Shown here one piece after another: positions 1 through 10,629 of a stretch of DNA of 64,000 nt (its first letter is position 1; every line of letters begins with the position of its first letter). The DNA is from Saturnia japonica. Taxonomy: Eukaryota; Arthropoda; Insecta; Lepidoptera; Saturniidae. Below the pieces are notes generated by a model. It was not told the DNA's origin. It ran no database searches and worked only from the letters and a program-made list of their open reading frames with translations. The stretch lies in NCBI GenBank assembly GCA_033032175.1, contig CM065326.1, positions 10,186,001 to 10,250,000 on the forward strand. Reading direction: 5' to 3'. The position numbers were made by a program, and so were the translations under genes.

Positions 1-548
1 ATTATTTGATTTATCAGTGTGTTTTCATTTGGTAATTTCAATTTAACAAGTTCAAGCTTTTTCTTTAGACTTGTTATAGTTTTACGTTGGGATTCGTTTT
101 TCTTTTTTAATGTGTTTATTGTAGACATTAGTATCTTCCTTTTCTTCATTTCTTTGTACTTAAGATTTTTTAGTGCACCTTTAACAGATGGGCACTGACG
201 GACGTGTTGCAAAGGATCCTTTTGTAGGTTAGTATCAGTTTCGTTAATTGTGACCGGTATTGTTTCTACATTAATAGGTTTAAATGTAATTTTATTATTC
301 AGAGCTTGTTTTACTCTCTGTCTATAATTTTTAGAATTTTCCTTCCATCTTTTTCTTTGTTCTCCTTGAGATCGAGGGGTTTTGTCTTTTATCTGGCCAA
401 TCTACTTATCTCCTTTTCTTTTCAGATATTGCTTCCTTCGCTTTTCTTTCTCAAGTTCAAGCAGTTCCGGGTCATTTTTTATTTCGTTATAACGTTTTCT
501 TTTACACAAACGTTGTTTTTCTAATCGCTGTGCTTTAGTTTGTGGCAT
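1..548 (-). pseudogene. Basic coiled-coil ORF of unknown function, cut by the window edge and by one in-frame stop
   Basis: An ATG at 548 opens 48 codons of very Lys/Arg-rich sequence (it starts MPQTKAQRLEKQR). An in-frame TAG at 402-404 follows, and the same frame then stays open for 133 more codons to the left edge. The second part is also basic and ends in a heptad-like stretch containing INTLKKKNESQRK, which suggests a coiled coil. The composition resembles a family of uncharacterised basic insect proteins that occur in many copies and are often linked to transposons; this is an impression from memory, not a search. A frame this long in AT-rich DNA suggests recent coding, and the single TAG suggests either a pseudogene or an allele with a nonsense mutation. 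I cannot assign a function. Confidence 0.5.
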
Positions 549-2001
549 TTTTCATTCTACAAATAAAAAAAACTATTTTAACTCGCAATATTATAAGTAA
601 ATTCCTATGGACCTAAACTTAGCACTATTTTCAATACTATGTAGGGTGCAAAGCAGCTGCCAACTAGATGAGATATTTAAAAAAAATGTAATTCTCGAGA
701 TATACGGTTGACAAAAAATGTAATAAGGCGCATGCTCCATTACGTCATGTGTATGTTGATAGATGCTAGTACCTACTTAACTATACGAGATGTTTATATT
801 TCAAAAACAAAAATATAATACTTATGTACTATCAAAAATCATTCTTCGTATTAACTCATCATTATAGTCAACATCATTGTCATTAAGTGAAACTTATTTC
901 ATTCGTCGCAACGACCATGTTGCTAACAATGATGTTACATATAATTACGAACTGAGAATAAAACCTGTATGAAATTGTCTGTGAACATAAATCCTCGGTA
1001 ATGATTTTACTAAATTAAATGATTTTGTATTCGTTATTAAATGAAATATAAATTAAAATATTAAATACGCACATTTAATGAATTTAAGCTGAAACGCAAA
1101 TGACAATTTTGATGCTAAATTTTGAAGAACTATGAAAGTTTACTTACAGTTCTCATTTGCGCACGTGTTTCTTCGCCGAAATCTAGTTGTAGAATAAAAG
1201 CCCCCCCGCGCTTTCGGGGACATATATTAAAGTTGCGTTCAGAATTAAATAGATTAATAAAAATTTAAATCAAAAAGTGTTACGACTAATGACTTGTTTT
1301 TTGTAACAAAATTTAGACTTTATGTTTAGCCTTGCAATTATTAAGTACTTATAGAGATTTTATTTTGAAACGAAGTAAAATTTATATGAAATTAATATGT
1401 TGATACTTTTAGAATTTTAAAATTGAAATTATAAATTTTGTATACAATTGTTTCGTAAAGAGTCGACACCGGAATACGGAGTATAATGACGTTTGGTGTT
1501 GTTTTTGAAACTTTGCACAATAAATAAATTAAAAATACAACTTTTTAAACTTTACAACTTAAAAAACAAAGTCAAACCGAACTAAAAAATTAATCGCAAG
1601 TATCAGAATTTTTTTGTATATTTAATTATTTCGACGGAAACAGTTTTTACGGTCCTTTGAAGAACAACCCATATGCATAAACAGTTATAAAGAGAATATT
1701 ATTCAATATCGAGTCCGTAATAATATTAATACTTAGACGACTAAAATACAAAGGGCTCCTTTGAATAGTTCTATGCTTCGAGTACAGGTCGTGACCTCTC
1801 GAATGAACCCGACCTTTTTTTATGTTGTAGAATATTTCAGGTATACAAAAATTAGTGTCTGCTCAAGTCGATACATCGACATCGAACCCACTTTTGTAGG
1901 AATGATGATCAATGTATATAATGGAGTTGTTACAATCCCAGGGTATATTTCGATGCATGATAACGCGCCCTTAAGGCAACCTTGAACTAGAACGGTTTTA
2001 A
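549..2001. other. AT-rich intergenic DNA with no recognised gene
   Basis: I find no credible splice-supported coding frame here. The short frames around 1761-1985 lack codon structure or family resemblance. The part from 2001 down to about 1350 could hold the 3' UTR of the small gene called at 2002-3289; an AATAAA-type signal on the minus strand lies near 1355-1364. Confidence 0.4.
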
Positions 2002-3289
2002 CTAGGGCGCCTCGTCTAGCTCTTGTAACTCTCCGCCGCCCTCTAGTAAGGGTTTCTTGAAACTCTAAAAAATAACAATAATTGTAGTTTATTAACATAT
2101 ATTGAAGACAAATCTATACTTGTAAATGTGCAACATAAACTAAATAATTATTAGCGTTCCGGCCGGATTGTGTGGAGGCGGCGTGGGGAGATCTGACATT
2201 TGAGTTCTACAATAAAATAATGATATTTCTTTATCGTTATAGGTTTAGCCTTATGGCCACAATCTCACCTGGTGTTATGTTACGATCTGCCCTAAGATGG
2301 TAATACGCTAAGCCTAGTGGAAGACTGGTCCTCACTCAAACAAATAAGATGAAAATAAAATAAAAAAATTCAGGGCGACCATTATAACATTTTCAAGTGC
2401 GGTGTATCAATAATAAGTAAGTCTATCGGCTTACTCAGTTATTCACCATATAAATTATAAAACCCAGTTGTCAATTTTGATGTAAGTCGACTTGTAATAA
2501 ATACTATACCCTATACACTATGATACTACACAATATACTACATGACTATACACGCCTTGATCGGATATATATATATATATATATATATAATACTTACAAA
2601 TTATGTAATACACCTGCTTCATCGTACTCGACGAGCGGTATATCAAGGTTTTAGGTAGCACGTCATATGCTATAGAATCGGTCGAGCTGCTAGGATCTGT
2701 GCAGAACACAATCTCGGAATCCTATAAAAAAAAATATGTATATAAATGAAGTTTAGAGTATTTATAAATAATCTTTGGGTCATGTCAATTTTATTTCGCC
2801 TATATATATTTCTATTTATTTATTTATAAATATATAGGCAAACTAAAATTGATATGAATAAAAGAATATTTATAAATACTCTAAACTTCATTATTACAAT
2901 ATATCGAACCTGTAGGAGTACAATCTAAAACATCGATAATTTTATCGACAGTACCGCATCAAAGTACATCAATCTTTCTTCGCAACGTATTACGTCATTC
3001 TACTAACAAAAACAAAACTAGGTTATAAAAGATGTAAACAAATCTTTTGTTTGTTTTTATAGAATTATGATTGATGTAAAATGACACAAGATACTTCTGT
3101 ACATCGTAGTTTCTCAACATTTTGATCAGAAATTTACATTTTATATTTACTTTTCACTTTTTATTATCAAAAACAAATATCATTGTCAAAAACAGATTCA
3201 AGTAATTTACGGGAAAACTAGTTTCGATTTCAAAGGAATATAAACACATAAACATATATTGATAGGATTTACAAAGAAAAACTTACCAT
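2002..3289 (-). CDS. Candidate small three-exon gene encoding a 57-residue acidic protein
   Basis: The model joins three pieces on the minus strand, all in phase 0. The first holds only the start codon at 3287-3289, followed directly by a strong GTAAGT donor. The second is 2614-2721 (36 codons), behind a T-rich acceptor ending TTTTTATAG and before a GTGTAT donor. The third is 2002-2064 (20 codons and TAG), behind TTATTTTTTAG. The protein would start MDSEIVFCTDPSSSTDS and end LLEGGGELQELDEAP. I see no signal peptide and recognise no domain. Support comes from three consistent splice phases, good acceptors and a protein-like composition. Against it, the first coding exon carries a single codon. 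The two main exons could instead belong to a longer gene, or to an alternative end of EIPR1, although the phase of EIPR1 exon 6 does not fit. Confidence 0.35.
2200..2345. repeat. Dispersed lepidopteran repeat fragment
   Basis: The segment with CCTTATGGCCACAATCTCAC and the following AAGATGG tract resembles the 3' part of a very common lepidopteran dispersed repeat, probably a LINE tail. No coding sequence is visible. The assignment is from memory of the motif only. Confidence 0.35.
2564..2590. repeat. (AT)n microsatellite
   Basis: An uninterrupted run of about thirteen AT dinucleotides, lying just past the donor of the second exon of the candidate 57-residue gene, inside its last intron. Confidence 0.9.
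2746..2891. mobile_element. Palindromic MITE-like hairpin
   Basis: The left arm starts ATGAAGTTTAGAGTATTTAT at 2746 and the right arm ends with its reverse complement at 2891. Arms of about 70 bp pair almost throughout with a few mismatches and an AT-rich loop near 2815-2825. Perfect pairing at the outer ends with no coding content is typical of a foldback MITE. No clear target duplication was seen. Confidence 0.65.
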
Positions 3290-3748
3290 TTCTGTCAAGA
3301 TATATAATATAATATAACTTTTTCACTATTTTCTAAGTAGCTAAGTAGGTCCCACAAATTGTCAAATAACGCGGTCTATGCGAGATGTTGCCGTGAGTGG
3401 GGAACTACACACTAGCGACCTCTTCGATGCGCTCGCGTTAGTTGCGCCTGTTCGAGCTCTGCGGCTGGTCGCCTGTACAAAATACTGGCCGGATAGAAGA
3501 ATGAGGTTATATTCTTCGTCAGAAAAACTGGGAAATTAAAAACATTCGGCCGTTTGGCCGAATTTGATTCTTGACGGGTTAATGTTATGTTGTGTGTATT
3601 TAGGTAGGTATTAATGTTCTTAATAGATTTGAATAAGTTTTGTAACATTCCAATTCTTGTGAGATATTAGCTAATTACGTGAAATTGTAATAATAATTAT
3701 AACAGAATAGTCGTCACGCGCCACGCCACAAGCCGTGTTACTAGAAAA

Positions 3749-4020
3749 TGTTAGAGTAGGAGGAGAATAGACGCCATCGTTCGGTCCCGCTCCAACATCG
3801 ATATAAATATGAGGCTGTTGCGGCCAACCGGCACACAGAGTGTCAAACGCTATTCAAGAAAAGAAGACTCAAGACCCTGAAGACTTGCAAGAAGATGTGT
3901 CAAGACACCGAAGCACTGGATAGTGTTAAAAATTATTGTAAGCGGCCATTGTGAAGATTGAATACAGCGACTTGATTTTGGTATTCGTGTGTGTTTATTA
4001 TCTTCAAGAAATCTTCCACC
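3749..4020 (+). mobile_element. Possible LTR with TATA promoter (BEL/Pao- or Gypsy-like)
   Basis: This GC-richer block begins TGTTAGAGTAGG and has a TATAAATA box at 3802-3809 followed about 30 bp on by a possible start region (ACACAGAGTG). It ends near CTTCCACCCGCCAGCGACCC, which resembles the LTR-end and primer-site region of some insect LTR elements. GC-rich DNA without an ORF continues to about 4340, as an untranslated leader would. No second LTR, gag or pol is seen, so this is a solo remnant at best. Confidence 0.3.
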
Positions 4021-4911
4021 CGCCAGCGACCCAGTCCACTTAGTTTTCCGTAGCTACGCCAGCGCCACGCCTCCGTGTAGGCACCTCACTGCGTGTGTGC
4101 CGTTGTTTCGCTCTCTTCACGCCTGGTAGGTTCGGGTGTGAATAGTTTGTCGCACGTAGTGAGTTGGGCTTGCGTACACTGGTTTGCAGCTCGCTGCTTA
4201 CCGTAGTACGTATTCGCCGTGATACCGAGTCCGAGGGTTGATCGGGCGCCGCGCTGCACTCTCGTTTATGCAGGCCCGCTCGGTACTGTTATCATTGTGC
4301 GTAGCTAATTATTGTTAGGAGCGTACCGTTGCGCTGTTAGGCTTCGTGGCGCCCGATTTATTTAGAAAAAGTATTTAAAAAAAATTAAAGTGAAAGATAT
4401 AATAGAAAGGAGCATTGAAGAGAGAAGACCGACAATGATATAAATTGGAAATCCATAGGTGAATATTTGGCTTGTTGGCTAATTAAAATGTTTAATTATC
4501 TTATATGGGATAGTTCACCATATTGTGTTATTAACATGTAGGTAAAGGAGAGGTGTAGGGAATAGTGGATAATTGTCGACACAGATAACAGTGTCTACAG
4601 AATGTGAATATAATAATATCCACCACCCATAATTAATTAGAGATTAAGATAAAAACGCAAATCAAACAAAATTCATTTAAAGAGAGATAGGACATAGAGA
4701 ACTATCTTTTGTTTTCTTTCTATTTGGGGCAGCCCAACTTGTGAAACATCTCCATCTTACAAAAGATCGCAGCCAAATAGCCTTCTGTAGTGTTCTTATG
4801 GAGAGTCAGAGCTCCTTGGATAAGAAGGTTGGTGACGCACTAGTGTTATCTCTGGAGTTACAAGAGTCCATAGGTTAAGTCAAAACTTTGGACATGTATT
4901 AGCCTATGTAC
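4021..4911. other. Non-coding stretch: GC-rich leader-like DNA, then dispersed repeat
   Basis: The GC-rich part to about 4340 shows no frame. Around 4720-4880 there is a degraded dispersed repeat (CTCCTTGGATAAGAAGG, TCTGGAGTTACA) of a type common in Lepidoptera. The next EIPR1 exon was expected here but nothing resembling WD40 sequence was found. Confidence 0.4.
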
Positions 4912-5036
4912 CTGTTAGGGTTAAAATCAAGATCCCTCGCGAGTTGTCTATGCGCGTTGTCGATGCACCAAGCCGGCTTCGTGCAGTCAGATCTGGTATC
5001 GTAGCATTTTATATGCATATCTTGTAGAATCGCAAA
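4912..5036 (-). CDS. EIPR1: EIPR1 exon 6 (last found)
   Basis: Forty-one codons plus two bases, from TTCATTCTCAG to a GTACAT donor. YDTRSD and IDNAHRQLARDLDFNPN match the next blade of the family. If the donor were not used the frame would stop four codons later. No exon continuing this phase was found to the left. Confidence 0.85.
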
Positions 5037-8000
5037 CTGAGAATGAAAAAAATGATAGGGTTTTTTTTGCTGTTTTCAATAATACGCTAAAAAATAAGGG
5101 TCGAAAAGTAATCAAAATTTCTTCGGTGAGCTCATTCACAGTTAATGTGGCCACAAGGTCAAAAGAGTTCAAGAATTAAGGAGATGGCGCTGGATAAATG
5201 ACGTACCATTAACGCGTCTGTTTTGTCTCGGTATGAATCCAGCCAGTTTTTGCGACGAATTGTAACTAGATATGTGAAGTGTGTGCTATACAATAATCCT
5301 TAACAAATGTAACAGTTTGTTTTACAACAATGTTACCTGAGTATGCCCCTGGTGTGGATTCCACTTCCCGGCCGTGTATTTTAGCCGTGCTTTACCCTCG
5401 ACAGCTGCGACGGCTGCCCCGCTACCCGCGTCGTGAACTTTAACACTGCTTTCATAAACCACGCCCAACTTATTTGCGTCTGTCGGGTGCCATTCAGCAC
5501 AACGTATCTCCTCTTCAGGTTTCTGAAGAATATGATGATGTTAGAATTGAAGGTGAAAGCATAAGATGAAGCTTAAGAGAAATCGGATCTCTTTATTCTT
5601 AAAGCAGAGTTATGAGAAGTAACAACCCAAAAGAGACACCCGGATGAATGTTAGGTTGGACACTCGTCGCTGGACGTTGGCCACTTTGGCTAATACTCTT
5701 ATACAGGATGCGTTCCTTCCAGTGCACTCTGCTTATCAGAAAGCAAAACGGATGGAGTAAGGGCGGGCTCGACGTACCCTACTGGGCAGTAAGGGAGGGA
5801 CTTGTTCCTTTCTTGCCCCCATTGTTAATCACATAACCTAAGGAGTGTGTTCTTCCATTCAAACTAAGACAAAAGGCTCGGGGTTTCACCATCTTGTCAG
5901 CTAGGAAGAAATCCCTTCTAAAAATAATGCTAGAGGGAGTTCTAGGGCTTTCACACCTTAAAGTTTAATTTCTCTGACCTTCTGAATTTCTGCCTAAGAT
6001 CTAATCTAATTTTGCGTGGGCATCTATGTAGCTAATGGATTTAAAGATTTTACAACCCGATTTTAAAAGGGAAATAAAAAGTGCACCTCAGGTTTGATGG
6101 TTATAAGTAACTCCATGTCTTCAGCATTCCTTCCCTGCATTGCACTAAGATCATCCAGGTCCTTCGGAATTACCTATAATGGACATAAACTTTGTTATAC
6201 TAAAAGAAATTTACCAATACGCTTACCAAAAAATCAAGCAATAAAGAAATCCTACTAAAAACAATAGAATATATGGCTTGCTGAGTTTTCATAAGATGTC
6301 CTATTTCTTAAATTAGGGGTTTACTGTAAAAACAGGAGTCTAAAGACACCGAAAATAAAATGAAATGAAAAACATTTTAATTTAATTAAGCCTGGCAGGT
6401 AATTTGTGTATATAACACTTTTACCCCAGCAGAAAATACCTCTATCATCCTGAAGAGCCCAGAAAAACTTAATCAGGTTTTATATTACTTTGTTTTTTAG
6501 TAAACTTTTTTTAATAGGCTCATTTCCAGGTATAGGTCATTGATAAGTGGAACATGAAACTTTGGGAACCTTTCATCTAACCTGAATGGTTGGCAGCTTG
6601 AAAACAGAGACACCCATAGTGCATTGTGTTGTTGCAGGATCATATGCATTGTGGGTTGTCATCAACATTGCTGCATCATGTGGTGAACATCGGAGATGCC
6701 ATATCTCTCCAATATCATGTTTGAATACCTGGATAATTAAATATTGGATTAAAGGTAGAAGGCGATTATTGCAGATAACTAGTTAACATATTAGTTCAAT
6801 AGAGTTTCTGTAAAATATTCAGAAGAATTATTATTATTTTATTATTATATTTGGTAAGACACACTAGCAGCTAATTAGCTGATGCGTGCGTATCAAATAG
6901 CTTGGAGATATCTTCCTTGTCCAATCTGCTCTTAAAGGAGGTTATGGTAGGAGCCATCACAACTTTTTCTGGAAGTTTGTTCCATGCTGTGACCACTCTG
7001 TTAGGCAAGAACTGCTTCATTGGGTTTCTTTTTGCTGGGAATTTCCAAAGTTTCAAGGGATGACCTCGTAGGTGTTTATTTTCATTTGACTTAAACATAT
7101 CTTTAAGGCTGGGCACATCGTAATAATTAGTGAGGATTTTATAAGTTTAGATTAACCTGCCCCTTTGTCTACGGTGTTCTAGTGTGGTAAGGCCAAGGTT
7201 TATGAGGCGCTGTTCATAGGGTAAGTTACGCATTGCATACGCCATCTTAGTAGCCCTTCTCTGTACATTTTCAATGAGCTTAATGTCTTTTTTGAAGTAG
7301 GGATCCCAGATAATATAAGCATGTTCAAGAAGTGGTCTAATAAAGGTCTTGTATAACTTTATAAAAGTTTTAGCTGTTAGGAATTTAAATGCCTTGCGAA
7401 TGATATAAAGGATCGAATTAGTTTTCTTCACAACCCCAAGCACATGAGTTCCCCATTTAAGATCTTTGGATACTGTAACTCCCAAGTCCCTTTGTGTTTC
7501 AACTGCGATTAATTGCTCACCACCAAGATAGTATATCTGACAAGGATTATTACTACCAATGTGTAGCACGGAGCACTTATTCACATTTAAAGTTAGAAGC
7601 CAGTCATGAGTCCACTTAAAAATCGCATTAAGGTCATTCTGTATAGCTCGCCAGTTGCTTCGAGGGTTAGCAAAAAATTTGGTATCATCAGCAAAAAGCG
7701 AAAAAGGTAGTTGCAGAGTACTTTTCAAGTCTGAGAGGAACAAGATAAAGAGCAATGGACCAAGCACCGAACCTTGAGGAACGCCACTGAGGACACTTCG
7801 CGGATCGGACATGACTTCGCCAATGCGCACCCGAAACGTTCTACCAGAAAGGAAGTCGCATATCCAGGCTAAAATGCTTCCACATATGCCAAGGTGTTCC
7901 AATTTGTGTATGAGGCGTTTCAGAGGAACACGGTCAAATACCTTCTCATAATCCAAGTAAATGATATCTGTTGGCTGTCCATTACTATGGTTCCGTGTCT

Positions 8001-9668
8001 ACTCGTTTAAGCAATTTAGTAAATTGGTTGTAACAGATCGTTTTGGGATGGAACCATGCTGCTCATCCAGGGTAATCTTTTCATGTATTAGAAATTCTCT
8101 TATGTGGCAAGCTATCATCATCTCCATGGTTTTGCACAATACACTGGTCAAACTTATGGGCCTATAGTTGACGGGCAGTAATTTATTTCCTTTTTTATAA
8201 ATCGGTACTACATTTGCCGTTTTCCAGTCAGCTGGCACTATTCCATCCTTCAGAGATTTGTTCATCATTTTCGCTATTTCGTCGCTTAGAGCTCCTGAGC
8301 ATTTTTTCAATACCACTGAGGGTATGTCGTCTGGCCCTGATGCTGTAGTATCACTGATATGAATGATATTTTACTCTAAAAATAATTTGAAATGAAAAGA
8401 ATTGCATAAATTTGCAGGTCATCAGGGAATTAGGCAACAAGATTTGTTCTAAATTATTGTGGAGATTGGGAATTGGGATAGTGGTAAGTGTTCATAAAAA
8501 TATTGTAAAGTCAAAATGTTACACTTTTAAACAAACTTAGTAATAATTTAGGTAACCAAATTCACAGGACTCCATGTAACCAATTCATTCATGAAGCTAC
8601 TTTACCAGTATAACCTACTCAGAATGGGAACTTCTTGCCATAATAGAGCTATCTCTTTACTCCATTAAGCAAAAGCATCAAGCATCAATAGTATTTCTTT
8701 ATGTTTTAATTTCTTTATCCATTGTTACATTCATGACCTTTGCGCTTTAGCTGTTTATTCACAGTTTGTTTGAAAAAAATGATTTACAAAATTGTAGATA
8801 ATTCAATAAATAATAGCATTAAACAAAATTATAATATCTCTAAAATCTGAAATAGAGTAACTGGATATGTGTTCCTTTAATATCACCATTGTATATACTT
8901 TATGTCTACAAAATATAAATAAAATTGATAATGCTGTTTTTGATTTTTTGTTTTTGTTTTCTAGACATACAAATGGATAGACAGATAAGTAAAAAACAAA
9001 ACAAATTTGAGATTAGTGGTTTATGAAATATTTAGCAGATTAAAAAAAAAATTATTGACTTAATCACCTTTGTATGTAGAGCACCTGTATCTTCCTCAAG
9101 CTCAACAACATGAACCTGATTGGAGTTAGGTTTAAGGCTCTGAGTGCCAATTAGAAACCGGATTGCATCACTCTCCCCATATTGTGGTGACAGTGCTCGG
9201 GTCTGCAAAGGACATTGAATTCTTTTAATTTTTGCTATGTGTTCATAATTTTTTGTGTTGTTTAATGAATAGTACAATTATAAATTTTAGTTTTTGTTTC
9301 ATAAAAACCTATTTTGTAATAAGTAGTGTAAACTTTTTTAATGTGTAAACACATGCCTGGCCTTGTTATTTGTTTAGCTGATATTTTTCTTTTTTATGTA
9401 GTAGGATCAGGGATCAGATGAGAAGAAATTGTTATGTTAATTTCTCAATGCAGCTTGTATTTCAATTTGATAATTAAATGCTTTCTATTTTCAATAGTTT
9501 AAAAGACCAAATCACAAGAAATTCTATATTGCCATGTTAATTTCTCAGTGAAGCTTGTAGTTTAATTTGGGAATCAATGCATTATATTTTTTAATAGTAT
9601 AGATCAAATTTGTACATTTTACTAACCTGATGTTCTAGGCCGTAAATAATTGAATTTCCATCTTCCAT
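4912..9668 (-). CDS. EIPR1: EARP and GARP complex-interacting protein 1 (EIPR1/TSSC1), N-terminal part, six exons
   Basis: EIPR1 is a cytoplasmic WD40 protein that partners the EARP/GARP tethering complexes in endosomal recycling and, in animals, dense-core vesicle cargo sorting. Coding exons are 9627-9668, 9068-9202, 6582-6728, 6087-6173, 5337-5522 and 4912-5036; the first five end in phase 0 and the sixth in phase 2. Together they give 240 codons. Family landmarks are in order: MEDGNSIIYGLEHQ at residue 1, SDAIRFLIGTQSL in exon 2, GEIWHLRCSP in exon 3, a W-N-P-H blade segment in exon 5, and YDTRSD with RDLDFNPN in exon 6. The vertebrate protein has roughly 390 residues, so the last blades are missing from the window. 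They may lie past the left edge after a long intron, or be lost. A CR1-type LINE fills much of intron 2 in the same orientation, and a Merlin element ends 80 bp before the start codon. Confidence 0.9.
5337..5522 (-). CDS. EIPR1: EIPR1 exon 5
   Basis: Sixty-two codons in phase 0 between TTCTTCAG and GTAACA. It contains IRCAEWHPTDANKLGVV and LKYTAGKWNPH, matching the CVVWEP and FTSGRWSPHH segments of the family. The exon is much GC-richer than its introns. Confidence 0.92.
6087..6173 (-). CDS. EIPR1: EIPR1 exon 4
   Basis: Twenty-nine codons in phase 0 between an ATTATAG acceptor and a GTGCAC donor. It encodes the loop before the second blade, ending in MELLITIKPE. Confidence 0.82.
6582..6728 (-). 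CDS. EIPR1: EIPR1 exon 3
   Basis: Forty-nine codons in phase 0 between TTATCCAG and GTTAGA. It begins VFKHDIGEIWHLRCSPHD, the first clear WD40 blade strand of the family. Confidence 0.9.
6835..8352 (-). mobile_element. 5'-truncated CR1/Jockey-group LINE in EIPR1 intron 2
   Basis: One frame runs from about 8350 to 6871 and encodes the reverse transcriptase palm and C-terminus. Visible landmarks are NYRPISLTSV, the FD of DYEKVFDRV, GVPQGSVLGPLLF, the catalytic FADD, and a tail with YFKKDIKLIENVQRRATK. The frame is broken only by TAG at 7999-8001 and TAA at 7147-7149, both single-base changes from likely Trp and Gln codons. There are no frameshifts, so the copy is fairly young. The 3' end runs into an AT-rich, TAA/ATT-repeated tail near 6835. 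The endonuclease and ORF1 are absent. Confidence 0.85.
8353..9067. other. EIPR1 intron 2, part upstream of the LINE
   Basis: AT-rich intron sequence. I see no exon, RNA gene or recognisable repeat in it. Confidence 0.5.
9068..9202 (-). CDS. EIPR1: EIPR1 exon 2
   Basis: Forty-five codons in phase 0 between a CTTTGCAG acceptor and a GTGATT donor. It encodes the conserved SDAIRFLIGTQSLK segment and an acidic strand (HVVELEEDTG). Confidence 0.9.
9627..9668 (-). CDS. EIPR1: EIPR1 exon 1
   Basis: Fourteen codons from ATG at 9666-9668 to CAG, then a GTTAGT donor. The N-terminus MEDGNSIIYGLEHQ matches the start of the family, which fixes the start codon. Confidence 0.88.
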
Positions 9669-10189
9669 TTTCAATAATTTTTATTGTTTATAGTCTACAA
9701 AAGTCAGACTTTATTCATTTTAAAGATCGTAGAGGTAAGAAAATAATTGGCTCAGCTTTCCATTGACGTCCGTCGAGTTGGGGAATGATTTTTTTTTTAC
9801 AAGAAGGTTACATTATTATAAGCACATACGCAAAGTTTCAACATGCGGAAACCCGTAGTTTTTGAGAAAAAAATAAATTAAAATAAATTATTTTTGTATT
9901 AATTGTCAATCCCTACCACAGATTATATAGAATCCACGCCATTGAACGTTTCGTTTTACGTACGGTTAAGTTGTCATACGTTCAGTAACATTTAATTTTA
10001 TATAAATTTACGAAAATAATTATAGTTTGTACTCATTTCAATAATTTATCAAGCACATATATATTTACCTGTTTATATATATTAAATTATAGAATTATTT
10101 TCATTATGATTCATGAAATTAAAATGTGTAGAGTTAGTCTTTTGTGGGCTTGCAGAACGAAACGTAAAACTGACGCCATTTTGTACTGT

Positions 10190-10620
10190 CATTGTCAGTG
10201 TCATCGTTAGTCTTCCGACTAATGTATAAGTTCAGCCAAAAGTACAGTTATCTTACCCGTCACGACCACCCTCTCTAGCGGTAACCCAAGCCTAGGTCCG
10301 TTCCTCGGTGTGAAACCCTTGGGTCAGGCAACCGCCCGCGCGATACAAGTGACACTGTACGTGCATCACTTAGCTACCTACATACAACACTACACACGTA
10401 TGAACATACACACGTGCACACCACACAGGTACATAGGTTCTGTGAGGGACCTTTTTTTTTCTTTTTTTCACGCTAGTTAGTTAGCGCTAGTTAGTGTAGA
10501 AAACATTTCCGATTACTGAATACACATACGCACGGTTCCTTCCTTCCTCCCAGGAGGAAGGGAACGTGCCTATGTGTATAATTTAGTTAGCTCGAATCGT
10601 AGGTGTAGGGATTCGATTAG
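10190..10620. repeat. Dispersed repeat with a long GC hairpin, copy 1
   Basis: It shares CACCCTTGGGTC-like, GCGATACAAGTGACAC-like and ACACAGGTACATAGGTT segments with 39860-40050, and the hairpin plus TTTAGTTAGCTCGAAT with 61620-61708. The hairpin (10521-10579) pairs ACACATACGCACG and TTCCTTCCTCC with GGAGGAAGG and CGTGCCTATGTGT. Such repeats are non-coding; the class (foldback MITE or SINE-like) is undecided. Confidence 0.6.
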
Positions 10621-10629
10621 GTTAACGGC

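Noticed and set aside
1820..2098. A 92-codon minus-strand protein
   Set aside because: The open frame is a chance frame; the splice-supported frame in the same region is different (2002-2064).
2614..2721. Seventh exon of EIPR1
   Set aside because: Joining it to exon 6 in phase 2 gives a stop after about 17 residues and no WD40 similarity.
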